From positions 1 to 7,119 of the forward strand of contig NZ_CAMPHH010000178.1 of assembly GCF_946885855.1 (NCBI RefSeq): 7,119 bases of DNA, given 5' to 3'. This document shows, in pieces, positions 1 through 5,488 of the stretch. The position numbers were made by a program, and so were the translations under genes. Below the pieces are notes generated by a model that saw only the letters and a program-made list of their open reading frames with translations, made no database searches and was not told where the DNA came from. The DNA comes from an uncultured Actinotalea sp. (GTDB lineage Bacteria > Actinomycetota > Actinomycetes > Actinomycetales > Cellulomonadaceae). Every line of letters begins with the position of its first letter. Positions within the stretch are counted from its first letter, which is position 1.

Positions 1-93
1 CCCACCGGGCGCCACCGGCGCACCTGACCTCGCCGCCCTGGGAGACGAGGCAGCAGCGCCACACCGCGCAGCACCTGAGCCCTTCCCAGGGGT
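1..93. other. Left edge, no supported gene
   Basis: The first 93 bases are GC-rich and lie upstream of a strong hairpin. On the plus strand one frame ends with a TGA at 25-27, so these bases could be the last codons of a rightward gene that begins outside the window. The other two plus frames stay open across the hairpin, which argues against either being a real gene end here. The stretch is too short to recognise a protein family. I can only say that a gene convergent with the HNH gene could end at or before position 27. Confidence 0.3.
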
Positions 94-128
94 CGAAAGC
101 CCCGTCCTCCACGAGGACGGGGCTTTCG
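94..128. terminator. Strong hairpin terminator, probably bidirectional
   Basis: A perfect 16-bp inverted repeat (94-109 pairs with 113-128) closes on a 3-nt CAC loop. Each arm carries an outer CGAAAGCCCCG type end, so the T and A tracts lie inside the stem (AAA on one arm, TTT on the other). This is the common actinobacterial terminator shape, without a long U tail beyond the stem. It lies 104 bases past the stop codon of the leftward HNH gene and could also end a rightward transcript entering from the left edge. Being nearly symmetrical, it should work in both directions. Confidence 0.85.
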
Positions 129-150
129 CACGTGCGCGCCATGGCCCATT

Positions 151-210
151 CGCGCGGCGCGTGCCCCGTCCGCGCGGCGGATGCCCCCGCCGCGGGGCGG
201 ATGCCCGGTG
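151..210. repeat. Degenerate 20-nt tandem repeat, three units
   Basis: Three consecutive 20-nt units occupy 151-170, 171-190 and 191-210. Each starts with CGCG and carries a GTGCCC or ATGCCC block in its second half. Units 1 and 2 agree at 16 of 20 positions and units 2 and 3 at 15 of 20. A weaker fourth match may lie at 131-150. The repeat sits in the non-coding gap between the terminator and the 3' end of the HNH gene. In sequence this GC-rich such similarity could partly be compositional, and no function is evident. Confidence 0.5.
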
Positions 211-231
211 CGCGTGCGCTCGCTCGCGTCC

Positions 232-1782
232 TCACGGCGGTGGTCGGGAGGGCGCGGCGTCGTGGGACACGGGTCGGCCGTGGCGGTCGTGGAAGGTCCA
301 GTGGGGGTGGAGGGTCGCGGCGGGGTGAGTGTCGTGGTGATGGAGCCCGGCCTCGGCCGCGCTCTCGGTGCCGGTCCTCGTCTCGGGTCCGGTTCTGGTG
401 CCGGCGGCGGTGATGGTGGTGCCGGTGGTGTGGACGTGTTCGTGGTGGTGCCAGCAGAGCAGGACGGAGTTGGTCAGGGACGTGGGTCCGCCGTCGGCCC
501 AGTGGTGGGGGTGGTGGATCTCGCAGCGTTCGGGTGGGGTGTGGCAGCCGGGGTAGGCGCAGTGGCGGTCGCGGGTGATGACGGCGCGGCGTAGCTGTCC
601 GGTGACGGTGCGGGCGGTGCGGCCTACGTCCAGGAGGATCGAGCCGGGTCCGAGGAGGATGCGGGTGGTCTGGGAGTCGCAGGCCAGGCGGCGCAGGAGG
701 GTCAGGGGCAGAGGTGTGCCGTCGTCGTAGGTCGCAGGTCCGGGTAGGGCTTGCGGGGCTGCGGGGTTGCCCGGGGTCGTTGCTGCCTTGGCTGTCGTTG
801 CTGCGTCGGCCGTCGTTCCTGCGCCGGCGGTCCCTGAGCTGGCGTTTCCTGCGCGGGTTGTCGCCCGTCGGTCTCCTGCAGTCGCGGGACGGGCCGGGTC
901 GGTGGTGCCGTTGGCGTCTGCGGCGCGCAGCCGGGTGGCCCAGGTCGGGGCGAGGGTCTCCGCGTCGACGTGGATGTTCAGGTGGGGGCGCACGCCGGTG
1001 CCGCTGCCGGTGGTGAGGTCGTGGTCCAGGGTGGTGCGGGCCAGGGCGTGCAGGGCTCCGGCGCGGCGTTGGGCGGTGGTGCGGGTGTCCTGGGGTGTGT
1101 GGGGTGGGGTGAGGGCGGTCAGGGCGGTGCTCAGGGTGGTGCCGTGCTCGTGGGTGAGGTATCCGGCCAGGTGGTATCCGCCGAGGGTGGGGGACAGCTG
1201 CAGGAACTCCCGGTCCAGGGCGGCGCGGTAGCCGCGTTCGTCGGTGTCGGGGTCGGCGGCGGCGGCCCAGCGGCGGGTCAGGGACCGGAACGGGTCCACC
1301 GGCAGGGTCCGGGCGTGGTGGAGCAGGAAGTCCTCGTTGGTCGGTGAGTCGGGGTCGGTCAGGGCCTCGCGGCGGGTGGGGGAGGTCGCGGCGACGGTGG
1401 CCAGGACCCGGGCGTGCTCCAGCCCGAGGGTCCCGTCCCGGACCGCGGTCGCGGTGCCGGGCAGCTCCTCGCGCAGTGCGCGGGCCAGGCGCAGCTCCCG
1501 CCGCGCCGCGGCCAACGAGACCCGGGTGCGCTGAGCGACCCACCCGGCCGCGGTCCGATGGCCCTCCAGCGCCCACAGCCCGCCGGACTCGACGACCGGC
1601 AGCGCGCGCAGCCCGATCGCGTGCAGCTGGTCGCCGAGGGCCTGGACCTGGGAGTAGACCTCCGCGGCGGCGGTGTCGTCCAGGTCCTCGATGTCGAGCT
1701 CCCCGAAGGCCTGGACGGCGGTGCGCAGGGACTGAAGGGCCTGCTGCACCGAACCGACCGCCGTGCCGACTGTCGTCCTCAT
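232..1782 (-). CDS. DUF222 domain HNH endonuclease-like protein (13E12 repeat family type)
   Basis: A 516-residue protein with the two-part architecture of the DUF222-HNH family, which is multicopy in many actinomycetes and includes the 13E12 repeat proteins of Mycobacterium tuberculosis. Residues about 10-270 form the mostly helical DUF222 part. Residues about 288-350 are an Ala/Thr/Gly/Pro-rich linker. The HNH zinc-finger nuclease domain spans about 400-452, with C408/C413 (CAYPGC), C420-E-I-H423-H424, the GGPTSLTN segment with N438, and C443 followed by H445-H447, H449 and H451. All expected metal and catalytic positions appear present, so nuclease activity is plausible, but no substrate is known for this family and the biological role is unsettled. 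After the HNH domain comes a Thr/His-rich tail ending in Pro. I chose the ATG at 1782 because GGGGGTGAG lies just upstream and the translation looks family-like only from here; the frame remains open much further upstream inside prfC, but that is non-coding. A GTG four codons earlier is an alternative start. The gene is divergent from prfC and is preceded by an SOS-box-like palindrome. Confidence 0.93.
   Translation of the reverse strand: MRTTVGTAVGSVQQALQSLRTAVQAFGELDIEDLDDTAAAEVYSQVQALGDQLHAIGLRALPVVESGGLWALEGHRTAAGWVAQRTRVSLAAARRELRLARALREELPGTATAVRDGTLGLEHARVLATVAATSPTRREALTDPDSPTNEDFLLHHARTLPVDPFRSLTRRWAAAADPDTDERGYRAALDREFLQLSPTLGGYHLAGYLTHEHGTTLSTALTALTPPHTPQDTRTTAQRRAGALHALARTTLDHDLTTGSGTGVRPHLNIHVDAETLAPTWATRLRAADANGTTDPARPATAGDRRATTRAGNASSGTAGAGTTADAATTAKAATTPGNPAAPQALPGPATYDDGTPLPLTLLRRLACDSQTTRILLGPGSILLDVGRTARTVTGQLRRAVITRDRHCAYPGCHTPPERCEIHHPHHWADGGPTSLTNSVLLCWHHHEHVHTTGTTITAAGTRTGPETRTGTESAAEAGLHHHDTHPAATLHPHWTFHDRHGRPVSHDAAPSRPPP
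776..829 (-). repeat. 18-nt tandem repeat in the linker of the HNH protein
   Basis: Three 18-nt units lie head to tail at 776-793, 794-811 and 812-829, each beginning GTCGTT on the plus strand. On the coding (minus) strand they encode three six-residue units, AGAGTT, ADAATT and AKAATT (residues 319-336). They sit in the low-complexity linker between the DUF222 part and the HNH domain. The in-frame period suggests that replication slippage adjusts linker length without disrupting the protein. Confidence 0.7.
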
Positions 1783-1786
1783 GCCA

Positions 1787-1795
1787 CTCACCCCC
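1787..1795 (-). promoter_or_regulatory. Ribosome binding site deciding the HNH gene start
   Basis: On the minus strand GGGGGTGAG ends four bases before the ATG at 1782. It is the only purine-rich Shine-Dalgarno-like block near the beginning of the recognisable protein. The block itself contains a GTG that could serve as a slightly earlier in-frame start, but that start would lack its own binding site. Confidence 0.5.
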
Positions 1796-1835
1796 GAGCC
1801 GGTCAACGGGGTGCCGTGGCGGCCTGCCCCCTGGA

Positions 1836-1853
1836 TTCGAACAAGCGTACGAA
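1836..1853. promoter_or_regulatory. Candidate LexA operator (SOS box) upstream of the HNH gene
   Basis: The sequence TTCGAAC-AAGC-GTACGAA is an 18-nt interrupted palindrome with seven-base arms and a single mismatch (A1849 instead of T). The known actinobacterial/mycobacterial LexA box is TCGAAC-N4-GTTCGA, and this site matches 11 of its 12 fixed bases. It lies 54-71 bases upstream of the HNH gene start and about 150 bases from the prfC start, so the HNH gene is the likely target. On the minus strand the site contains TACGCT (1849-1844), which fits a TANNNT -10 element, so a bound repressor would cover the promoter. No convincing -35 is visible. From memory, several 13E12-family genes of M. 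tuberculosis belong to the LexA regulon, which supports the reading. Confidence 0.65.
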
Positions 1854-1902
1854 GAGCCTCTGGCGTGCGCGCACACGGTCCGCCGAGCCTGTGGAGGATG
1901 CC

Positions 1903-1948
1903 GCCGCTCGTCGCGGCTGCGCACCGCCGCCCGTCGCGGCTGCGGACG
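1903..1948. repeat. 23-nt tandem duplication in the prfC upstream region
   Basis: Two adjacent 23-nt units, 1903-1925 and 1926-1948, are identical at 20 positions and share an exact 13-base core, CGTCGCGGCTGCG (1909-1921 and 1932-1944). They lie between the SOS-like palindrome and the prfC start, 54 to 99 bases upstream of the GTG. They may be a simple slippage duplication, or paired binding sites for a regulator of prfC. Nothing in the sequence settles which. Confidence 0.6.
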
Positions 1949-1987
1949 GTGCACGGACGCCTCGCTGCTCCGACCTGGCACCGACGG

Positions 1988-1993
1988 TAGGCT
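1988..1993 (+). promoter_or_regulatory. Candidate -10 element for prfC
   Basis: TAGGCT fits the actinobacterial TANNNT -10 consensus and ends eight bases before the prfC GTG. Transcription would then start at about 2000-2002, giving a leaderless or nearly leaderless mRNA, a common arrangement in actinomycetes. No good -35 hexamer is seen 16-19 bases upstream. An alternative reading is that GAGG at 1994-1997 is a closely spaced Shine-Dalgarno site and the promoter lies further upstream; both cannot be used on the same transcript. Confidence 0.5.
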
Positions 1994-2001
1994 GAGGCGT
2001 C

Positions 2002-3660
2002 GTGCTCGAATCCCCTCCGGTCCCCGCTCGCGCGGACGCGGCCCCCGCCACGTCGTCGGCATCGCTGTCGACGCCTGCGGCGACCCCCGTAGCGACTCCT
2101 GCGGGCGCCCCCCGCCGCAGCATCGCGGTCATCTCCCATCCGGATGCCGGCAAGTCGACCCTCACCGAGGCGCTCGCCCTCCACGCCCGCGCGATCACCG
2201 AGGCCGGGGCCGTGCACGGCAAGGGCAACCGCGCCGGCGTCGTCTCCGACTGGCTCGAGATGGAGCAGAAGCGCGGCATCTCCATCACCTCCGCGGCGCT
2301 GCAGTTCGAGGTGAACGGCGTCGTCGTCAACCTCCTCGACACCCCCGGCCACGCCGACTTCTCCGAGGACACCTACCGCGTCCTCACAGCCGTCGACGCC
2401 GCGGTCATGCTCCTCGACGCCGCCAAGGGCCTCGAGCCCCAGACGCTCAAGCTCTTCGCCGTGTGCCGCCGCCGTGGCATCCCGGTCATCACGTTCGTCA
2501 ACAAGTGGGACCGACCCGGTCGCGAGGCCCTCGAGCTCGTGGACGAGCTGGAGAACCGCATCCAGCTCCGCGCCACGCCGATCACCTGGCCCGTCGGTGA
2601 GGCGGGCGACCTCCAGGGACTGATCGACACCCGCCACCCCGACGACGTCCTGGCCTACCGCCGCGCGCCCGGCGGCGCGACCCTCGCGGAGGAGGAGCCG
2701 CTGACGGTCGACCAGGCCCGCGAGCGGTGGCCCGACCGGACCGACGACGCCCTCGACTCCGTGGGCCTCCTGCCCGAGCACGACCAGGAGACGTTCCTCG
2801 CCGGGGAGACGTCCCCGCTGCTGTTCGGCGCGGCGCTCACCAACATCGGCGTCCGCCAGCTCCTCGAGGTGGTCACGACCATCGCCCCGCCGCCCGGCCC
2901 GCGCGAGGACGTCCGCAGCACCCCGCGGCCGCTGGAGGCGCCGTTCAGCGGCGTCGTCTTCAAGATGCAGGCCGGCATGGACCCGAACCACCGCGACCAC
3001 GTCGCGTTCCTGCGGGTCAACTCCGGCGTCTTCCGTCGCGGCAGCGTCTACACGCACGCCCAGACCGGCCGGCCGTTCGCCACCAAGTACGCGGCCTCCG
3101 TCTTCGGCCGCGAGCGCGAGACGATCGAGGAGGCGTACCCGGGCGACGTCGTCGGTCTGGTCAACGCGACCTCCCTCAGCGTCGGCGACACCCTCTTCGA
3201 CCCCGACGGTGCCGCGGTCGAGTTCCCGCCGCTGCCCGTCTTCGCGCCCGAGCACTTCCTCGCGGCCCGCGTCGCCGACCCGGGCCGCTCCAAGCAGTTC
3301 CGCAAGGGCGTCGCGCAGCTCGAGCAGGAGGGCGTCGTCCAGGTGCTCGTCTCGGAGGCGCGCGGCGACGGCCAGCCCATCCTGGCCGCCGTCGGCCCCC
3401 TGCAGTTCGAGGTCGCCGCGTTCCGCATGGAGCACGAGTTCCGCGCCCCGATCCGCACCGAACCCCTCGGCTACTCCGTCGCGCGCCTGGCCAGCGACCG
3501 GGACGCCGAGCTGCTCGCCGGCACCTCCGGCGTCGAGCTCGCGCACCGGTCCGACGGCGTCCGGCTCGCCCTCTTCCGGGACGTGTGGCGGCTGCGTGGC
3601 CTGCAGCGCGACCGTCCCGAGCTCGACCTCGCCCCCCTGCTCGCCGACGCGAGCGACTGA
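2002..3660 (+). CDS. prfC: Peptide chain release factor 3 (RF3), translational GTPase
   Basis: A 552-residue cytoplasmic GTPase that removes RF1/RF2 from the ribosome after peptide release. The GTPase motifs are all visible: P-loop SHPDAGKS (45-52), the switch I region with GISIT (92-96), DTPGH (113-117) and NKWD (167-170). RF3 rather than EF-G or a tetracycline-type paralogue is indicated by SDWLEMEQKRGISIT, LLDTPGHADFSEDTYR, KMQAGMDPNHRDHVAF (321-336) and PVFAPEHFLAARVADP (412-427), which align with Escherichia coli RF3 (529 residues). Compared with that protein it has about 20 extra N-terminal residues rich in Ala, Pro, Ser and Thr, probably disordered. The GTG start is forced: a TGA lies in frame at 1993-1995, and no other ATG or GTG occurs in frame before the P-loop. 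It is transcribed away from the HNH gene, and rnj follows after 54 bases, so co-transcription is likely. The fourth G motif has Trp where Leu or Met is more usual (NKxD). Confidence 0.97.
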   Translation: MLESPPVPARADAAPATSSASLSTPAATPVATPAGAPRRSIAVISHPDAGKSTLTEALALHARAITEAGAVHGKGNRAGVVSDWLEMEQKRGISITSAALQFEVNGVVVNLLDTPGHADFSEDTYRVLTAVDAAVMLLDAAKGLEPQTLKLFAVCRRRGIPVITFVNKWDRPGREALELVDELENRIQLRATPITWPVGEAGDLQGLIDTRHPDDVLAYRRAPGGATLAEEEPLTVDQARERWPDRTDDALDSVGLLPEHDQETFLAGETSPLLFGAALTNIGVRQLLEVVTTIAPPPGPREDVRSTPRPLEAPFSGVVFKMQAGMDPNHRDHVAFLRVNSGVFRRGSVYTHAQTGRPFATKYAASVFGRERETIEEAYPGDVVGLVNATSLSVGDTLFDPDGAAVEFPPLPVFAPEHFLAARVADPGRSKQFRKGVAQLEQEGVVQVLVSEARGDGQPILAAVGPLQFEVAAFRMEHEFRAPIRTEPLGYSVARLASDRDAELLAGTSGVELAHRSDGVRLALFRDVWRLRGLQRDRPELDLAPLLADASD

Positions 3661-3704
3661 CCCACGAACCCGTCCGCGCCGGCACGGCCCGCGCCGACAG
3701 CATC

Positions 3705-3709
3705 AGGAG
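3705..3709 (+). promoter_or_regulatory. Ribosome binding site of rnj
   Basis: AGGAG lies five bases before the GTG at 3715, a good Shine-Dalgarno site at good spacing. It fixes the rnj start in the 54-base gap after prfC. I see neither a clear terminator nor a clear -10/-35 pair in that gap, which favours read-through from prfC. Confidence 0.75.
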
Positions 3710-3714
3710 CCCTT

Positions 3715-5403
3715 GTGCAGATCGCCTCGACCCAGCAGCTCTCCACCCCGCCGAAGCTCCGGCGCGGCGCGCTGCGCATCACCCCGCTCGGCGGCCTCGG
3801 CGAGATCGGCCGCAACATGACGGTCTTCGAGCACGAGGGCAAGCTGCTCGTCGTCGACTGCGGCGTGCTCTTCCCCGAGGACCACCAGCCCGGGGTGGAC
3901 GTCATCCTCCCGGACTTCGCCTCGCTGCGGGACCGGCTGGACGACGTCGTCGGCATCGTCCTCACGCATGGCCACGAGGACCACATCGGCGGCGTGCCGT
4001 ACCTGCTGCGCGAGCGCCGCGACATCCCGCTCATCGGCTCGCGGCTGACCCTCGCCTTCGTCGAGGCGAAGCTCAAGGAGCACCGGATCACGCCGACGAC
4101 GGTCCACGTCGAGGCCGGCGACACGCACCGCGCGGGGCCGTTCGGCCTCGAGTTCGTCGCGGTCAACCACTCGATCCCGGACAGCCTCGCGGTCGCGATC
4201 CGCACCGCCGCGGGGCTCGTGCTGCATACCGGCGACTTCAAGATGGACCAGTTCCCGCTCGACGAGCGGATCACCGACCTGCGGCACTTCTCGCGGCTCG
4301 GTGAGGAGGGCGTCGACCTCTTCCTCACCGACTCGACGAACGCCGAGGTCCCCGGCTTCACCACGTCCGAGCAGGAGCTGTCGCCGGCGATCGACCGCGT
4401 CTTCGCGACGGCGCCGCGGCGCATCATCGTGTCGAGCTTCGCCAGCCACGTGCACCGCATCCAGCAGATCCTCGACGCCGCGCACGCCCACGGCCGCAAG
4501 GTCGGGTTCGTCGGCCGGTCGATGGTCCGCAACATGACGATCGCGCGCGACCTCGGTTACCTCACGGTGCCGCGGGGGCTCGTCGTCGACGCCAAGAAGC
4601 TCGAGTCCATGCCGGACGACAAGGTCACCCTCGTCTGCACCGGCTCCCAGGGCGAGCCGATGGCGGCGCTGGCCCGCATGGCCAACGGCGACCACCAGAT
4701 CCGTCTCGCCGAGGGCGACACCGTGCTGCTCGCCAGCTCGCTCATCCCGGGCAACGAGACCGCGATCTACGGCCTCATCAACAAGCTCACGGATCGCGGC
4801 GCGCGGGTCGTCCACAAGGGCAACGCCAAGGTGCACGTCTCGGGTCACGCCAGCGCCGGCGAGCTCGTGTACTGCTACAACATCGTCCGGCCGCGCAACG
4901 TCATGCCCGTGCACGGCGAGTCCAAGCACCTGCGCGCCAACGCCGAGCTCGCGATCCGCACGGGTGTGCCGGCCGAGCGCGTCGTCATCGCGCGCGACGG
5001 CGCCGTCGTCGACCTCGTGGACGGCACCGCGAAGATCGTCGGGGCGGTCCAGGCCGACTACATCTACGTCGACGGCGAGACGGTCGGGCACGCCGACGAG
5101 CAGACCCTGGACGAGCGCCGCGCCCTGCGCGACAACGGCGTGCTGACCGTCGTCGCGATCGTCGACGTCGCCGCCGCGCGCCTCGCGGAGCCGCTGGAGT
5201 TCGTGGGGCGAGGCGTCGCCGTCAGCGCGGAGACGCTCCAGGGCGCGACCCGCGACGTCGAGCAGGCGCTCGCCAGGGCGCCGCGCGAGGCGCTCGAGGA
5301 CGTGGACCGGCTCGACGACCTCGTCCGCAAGGCGGTCGACCGCTCGCTGCGGCGCAAGACGCGTCAGGGCCCCGTCGTCATCGCCGTGGTCATCGAGGCC
5401 TGA
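3715..5403 (+). CDS. rnj: Ribonuclease J, metallo-beta-lactamase / beta-CASP exo- and endoribonuclease
   Basis: A 562-residue zinc-dependent RNase that degrades mRNA 5' to 3' and matures rRNA; in actinobacteria it works alongside RNase E. The metallo-beta-lactamase core shows LTHGHEDHIGG with H85, H87, D89 and H90, then H152 (NHSIPDS), D174 (HTGDFKMD) and H400 (MPVHGESKHL). These sit about ten residues later than the equivalent ligands of Bacillus subtilis RNase J1. The beta-CASP insertion covers about 210-360, with FASHVHRIQQI, GRSM, CTGSQGEP (308-315) and IPGNETA (344-350). HVSGHAS (374-380) and the C-terminal domain (about 450-562, ending RKTRQGPVVIAVVIEA) are also typical. Length is normal for actinobacterial RNase J. 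The GTG start is supported by AGGAG five bases upstream. The N-terminal STQQLSTPPKLRRG lead-in is short and basic. It follows prfC on the same strand and converges with the SulP gene. Confidence 0.97.
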   Translation: MQIASTQQLSTPPKLRRGALRITPLGGLGEIGRNMTVFEHEGKLLVVDCGVLFPEDHQPGVDVILPDFASLRDRLDDVVGIVLTHGHEDHIGGVPYLLRERRDIPLIGSRLTLAFVEAKLKEHRITPTTVHVEAGDTHRAGPFGLEFVAVNHSIPDSLAVAIRTAAGLVLHTGDFKMDQFPLDERITDLRHFSRLGEEGVDLFLTDSTNAEVPGFTTSEQELSPAIDRVFATAPRRIIVSSFASHVHRIQQILDAAHAHGRKVGFVGRSMVRNMTIARDLGYLTVPRGLVVDAKKLESMPDDKVTLVCTGSQGEPMAALARMANGDHQIRLAEGDTVLLASSLIPGNETAIYGLINKLTDRGARVVHKGNAKVHVSGHASAGELVYCYNIVRPRNVMPVHGESKHLRANAELAIRTGVPAERVVIARDGAVVDLVDGTAKIVGAVQADYIYVDGETVGHADEQTLDERRALRDNGVLTVVAIVDVAAARLAEPLEFVGRGVAVSAETLQGATRDVEQALARAPREALEDVDRLDDLVRKAVDRSLRRKTRQGPVVIAVVIEA

Positions 5404-5429
5404 CGCCGACGGCGCGGCCCCCGAGGGAA

Positions 5430-5460
5430 GCGGCGCCCGGCGCCGCAGCGCCAGCGGCGC
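5430..5460. terminator. GC-rich hairpins between rnj and the SulP gene
   Basis: Two overlapping inverted repeats lie between the convergent genes. Hairpin 1 pairs 5430-5436 with 5440-5446 (7 bp, 3-nt loop). Hairpin 2 pairs 5440-5446 with 5454-5460 (7 bp, 7-nt loop). They share an arm, so only one can form at a time. Neither is followed by a T-run. They could end transcription from both sides, as T-less GC hairpins often appear to do in actinomycetes, but the strength is uncertain and extreme GC content makes chance hairpins common. Confidence 0.4.
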
Positions 5461-5488
5461 TCAGTGCCCGGCGCTCAGTGCCCGGCGC
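5457..5488. repeat. Exact 14-nt tandem duplication across the SulP stop codon
   Basis: GCGCTCAGTGCCCG occurs twice back to back (5457-5470 and 5471-5484) and the period continues for four more bases. Because the unit contains the reverse complement of the TGA stop, a second copy of the last sense codons plus TGA sits 14 bases beyond the real stop, in another frame. The duplication looks recent, since the copies are identical, and it does not change the SulP protein. Confidence 0.85.

Noticed and set aside
1798..1806. TTGACC on the minus strand looks like a -35 hexamer for the HNH gene.
   Set aside because: It lies only about 20 bases before the ATG, so a matching -10 and start site would fall inside the coding region.
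1833..1853. On the minus strand GTTCGAATCC resembles a tRNA T-loop or a tRNA-derived attachment core.
   Set aside because: The flanking bases do not form the five-pair T stem and there is no acceptor, D or anticodon arm around it. The palindrome TTCGAAC-N4-GTACGAA explains the bases better as a LexA-type site.
1865..1874. Perfect 10-base palindrome GTGCGCGCAC between the HNH and prfC genes.
   Set aside because: Short GC palindromes are frequent in DNA of this composition, and there is no partner site or consensus match.
1783..3546. The frame of the HNH gene stays open on the minus strand through most of prfC, allowing a protein of about 1,100 residues.
   Set aside because: The upstream part is low-complexity Arg/Gly/Ala/Asp sequence antisense to a clear RF3 gene. 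Open antisense frames are expected at this GC content, and the HNH family begins near residue 1 of the chosen start.
2727..4304. Long plus-strand open frame overlapping prfC and rnj.
   Set aside because: The translation is dominated by Arg, Pro and Ala with no domain, and it overlaps two convincing genes in another frame.
3703..5091. Long minus-strand open frame opposite rnj.
   Set aside because: It is the antisense shadow of the RNase J gene: a repetitive Val/Asp/Glu/Arg composition and no recognisable motif.
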